A stretch of DNA of 64,000 bases from Betaproteobacteria bacterium (GTDB lineage: Bacteria; Pseudomonadota; Gammaproteobacteria; Burkholderiales; SG8-39), in contig JACPYS010000001.1 in NCBI GenBank assembly GCA_016195915.1, forward strand, positions 1-64,000. The letters are read 5' to 3'. Of the stretch, positions 63,655 through 64,000 are shown in pieces. Position 1 is the first letter of the stretch, and every line of letters begins with the position of its first letter. A model generated the notes under the pieces. It did not search any database. It saw only the letters and a program-made list of their open reading frames with translations, and was not told the DNA's origin. The translations under genes and the position numbers were made by a program.

Positions 63655-64000
63655 ATGCGCATCCTGTATCTGCATCCAAATTCGTGGTCCGGCGAGTACA
63701 GCATGCTCGTTCAATTACGTTCGATGGGGCACGAGGTCTGCGTGCTCGAGGAAAGCCGCGTCCTTGGCAAATGGACCTCGCGCAGGACTGCGGACCACTT
63801 CCGCGACGACAACGACGGTATCCCGACGCTATGGTACGACCCGCGGCGCGGCGTGAAGCGGCTTCTGACCTGGGTGCCGGATCGCCTGTTTCGCAGCGCA
63901 TTCGACGGGCGCAATCTGGTTCACCGGATGTGGGTCATCCTGGAGGCCGTCCGGCGCTTCAACCCCGATGTGGTGGTCTGCAGCGACGGGTTCAGCTACG
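63655..64000 (+). CDS. Glycosyltransferase family 4-like N-terminal domain (partial, runs off window)
   Basis: The frame is open from the ATG at 63655 to the window edge (115 codons seen). It begins MRILYLHPNSWSGEYSML, with a Rossmann-like N-terminal segment, MGHEVCVLEESRVLG and later PDVVVCSDGFSY, as in GT4-type sugar transferases. The 3' end and catalytic domain are outside the window. A weak ribosome site GAGG precedes it. Confidence 0.7.
   Translation, partial: MRILYLHPNSWSGEYSMLVQLRSMGHEVCVLEESRVLGKWTSRRTADHFRDDNDGIPTLWYDPRRGVKRLLTWVPDRLFRSAFDGRNLVHRMWVILEAVRRFNPDVVVCSDGFSY

Overview
The window looks like part of a high-GC betaproteobacterial chromosome, most likely a Burkholderiales-type environmental organism. 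This rests on gene content and gene style, not on a database match: a Bug/TctC-type solute receptor, a betaproteobacterial-style cbb3 oxidase region (ccoIS, fnr, ccoNOQPGH, hemN), several Crp/Fnr regulators and CaiB/acyl-CoA style catabolic genes. It opens with the 3' end of an rRNA operon (23S, 5S, strong terminator).

From 0.8 to 24 kb lies a micro-oxic/anaerobic respiration region. fumC converges on a rubrerythrin plus Fe-S protein pair. Then come ccoI-ccoS, an FNR with an intact [4Fe-4S] cysteine set, ccoN-O-Q-P-G-H, a small membrane protein and a small c-type cytochrome. On the other strand sits a sensor kinase / NarL-type regulator / lone receiver / second FNR operon, followed by hemN, a TauE/SafE-like membrane protein, a DksA-like zinc protein, a universal stress protein, a Dnr-like Crp/Fnr regulator, SirB2, copA and a copper-chaperone-like HMA protein. 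Six 14-bp FNR/Dnr-type dyads sit in the intergenic spaces and tie the region into one oxygen-responsive regulon that builds and metallates the high-affinity oxidase.

From 24 to 46 kb the content is mixed: an adenylate cyclase-FHA protein preceded by a CRP-type site in class II geometry, a lipase-like hydrolase with an unknown secreted protein, an RND efflux pair, a cupin, an acyl-CoA dehydrogenase and a MaoC hydratase. The dehydrogenase and hydratase are separated by a 2-kb patch (33487-35544) of truncated, fused remnants of defence-type genes (Fic N-terminus, AlbA/RecG-like C-terminus, an HsdR N-terminus joined to a DUF1016 nuclease). Then follow threonine deaminase, a nine-PAS sensor kinase, typA and a TonB-dependent receptor.

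From 46 to 57 kb lies a nitrogen-related block. It holds a LIV-type ABC transporter in which permease and both ATPases are one polypeptide, with a damaged substrate-binding protein, a PuuE-like deacetylase, and an fdrA/allF - carbamate kinase - allH - allG operon. That operon is expected to run oxamate/carbamoyl-phosphate chemistry at the end of allantoin breakdown. A REP-like element has become the C-terminus of AllH. The last part carries a VapBC-type toxin-antitoxin pair with an operator over the antitoxin start codon, an operon of quinone oxidoreductase / CoA-transferase / Bug receptor / esterase / CRP-like regulator, an unknown membrane protein and the start of a glycosyltransferase cut by the window edge. 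No tRNA, insertion sequence, prophage or CRISPR array was seen.
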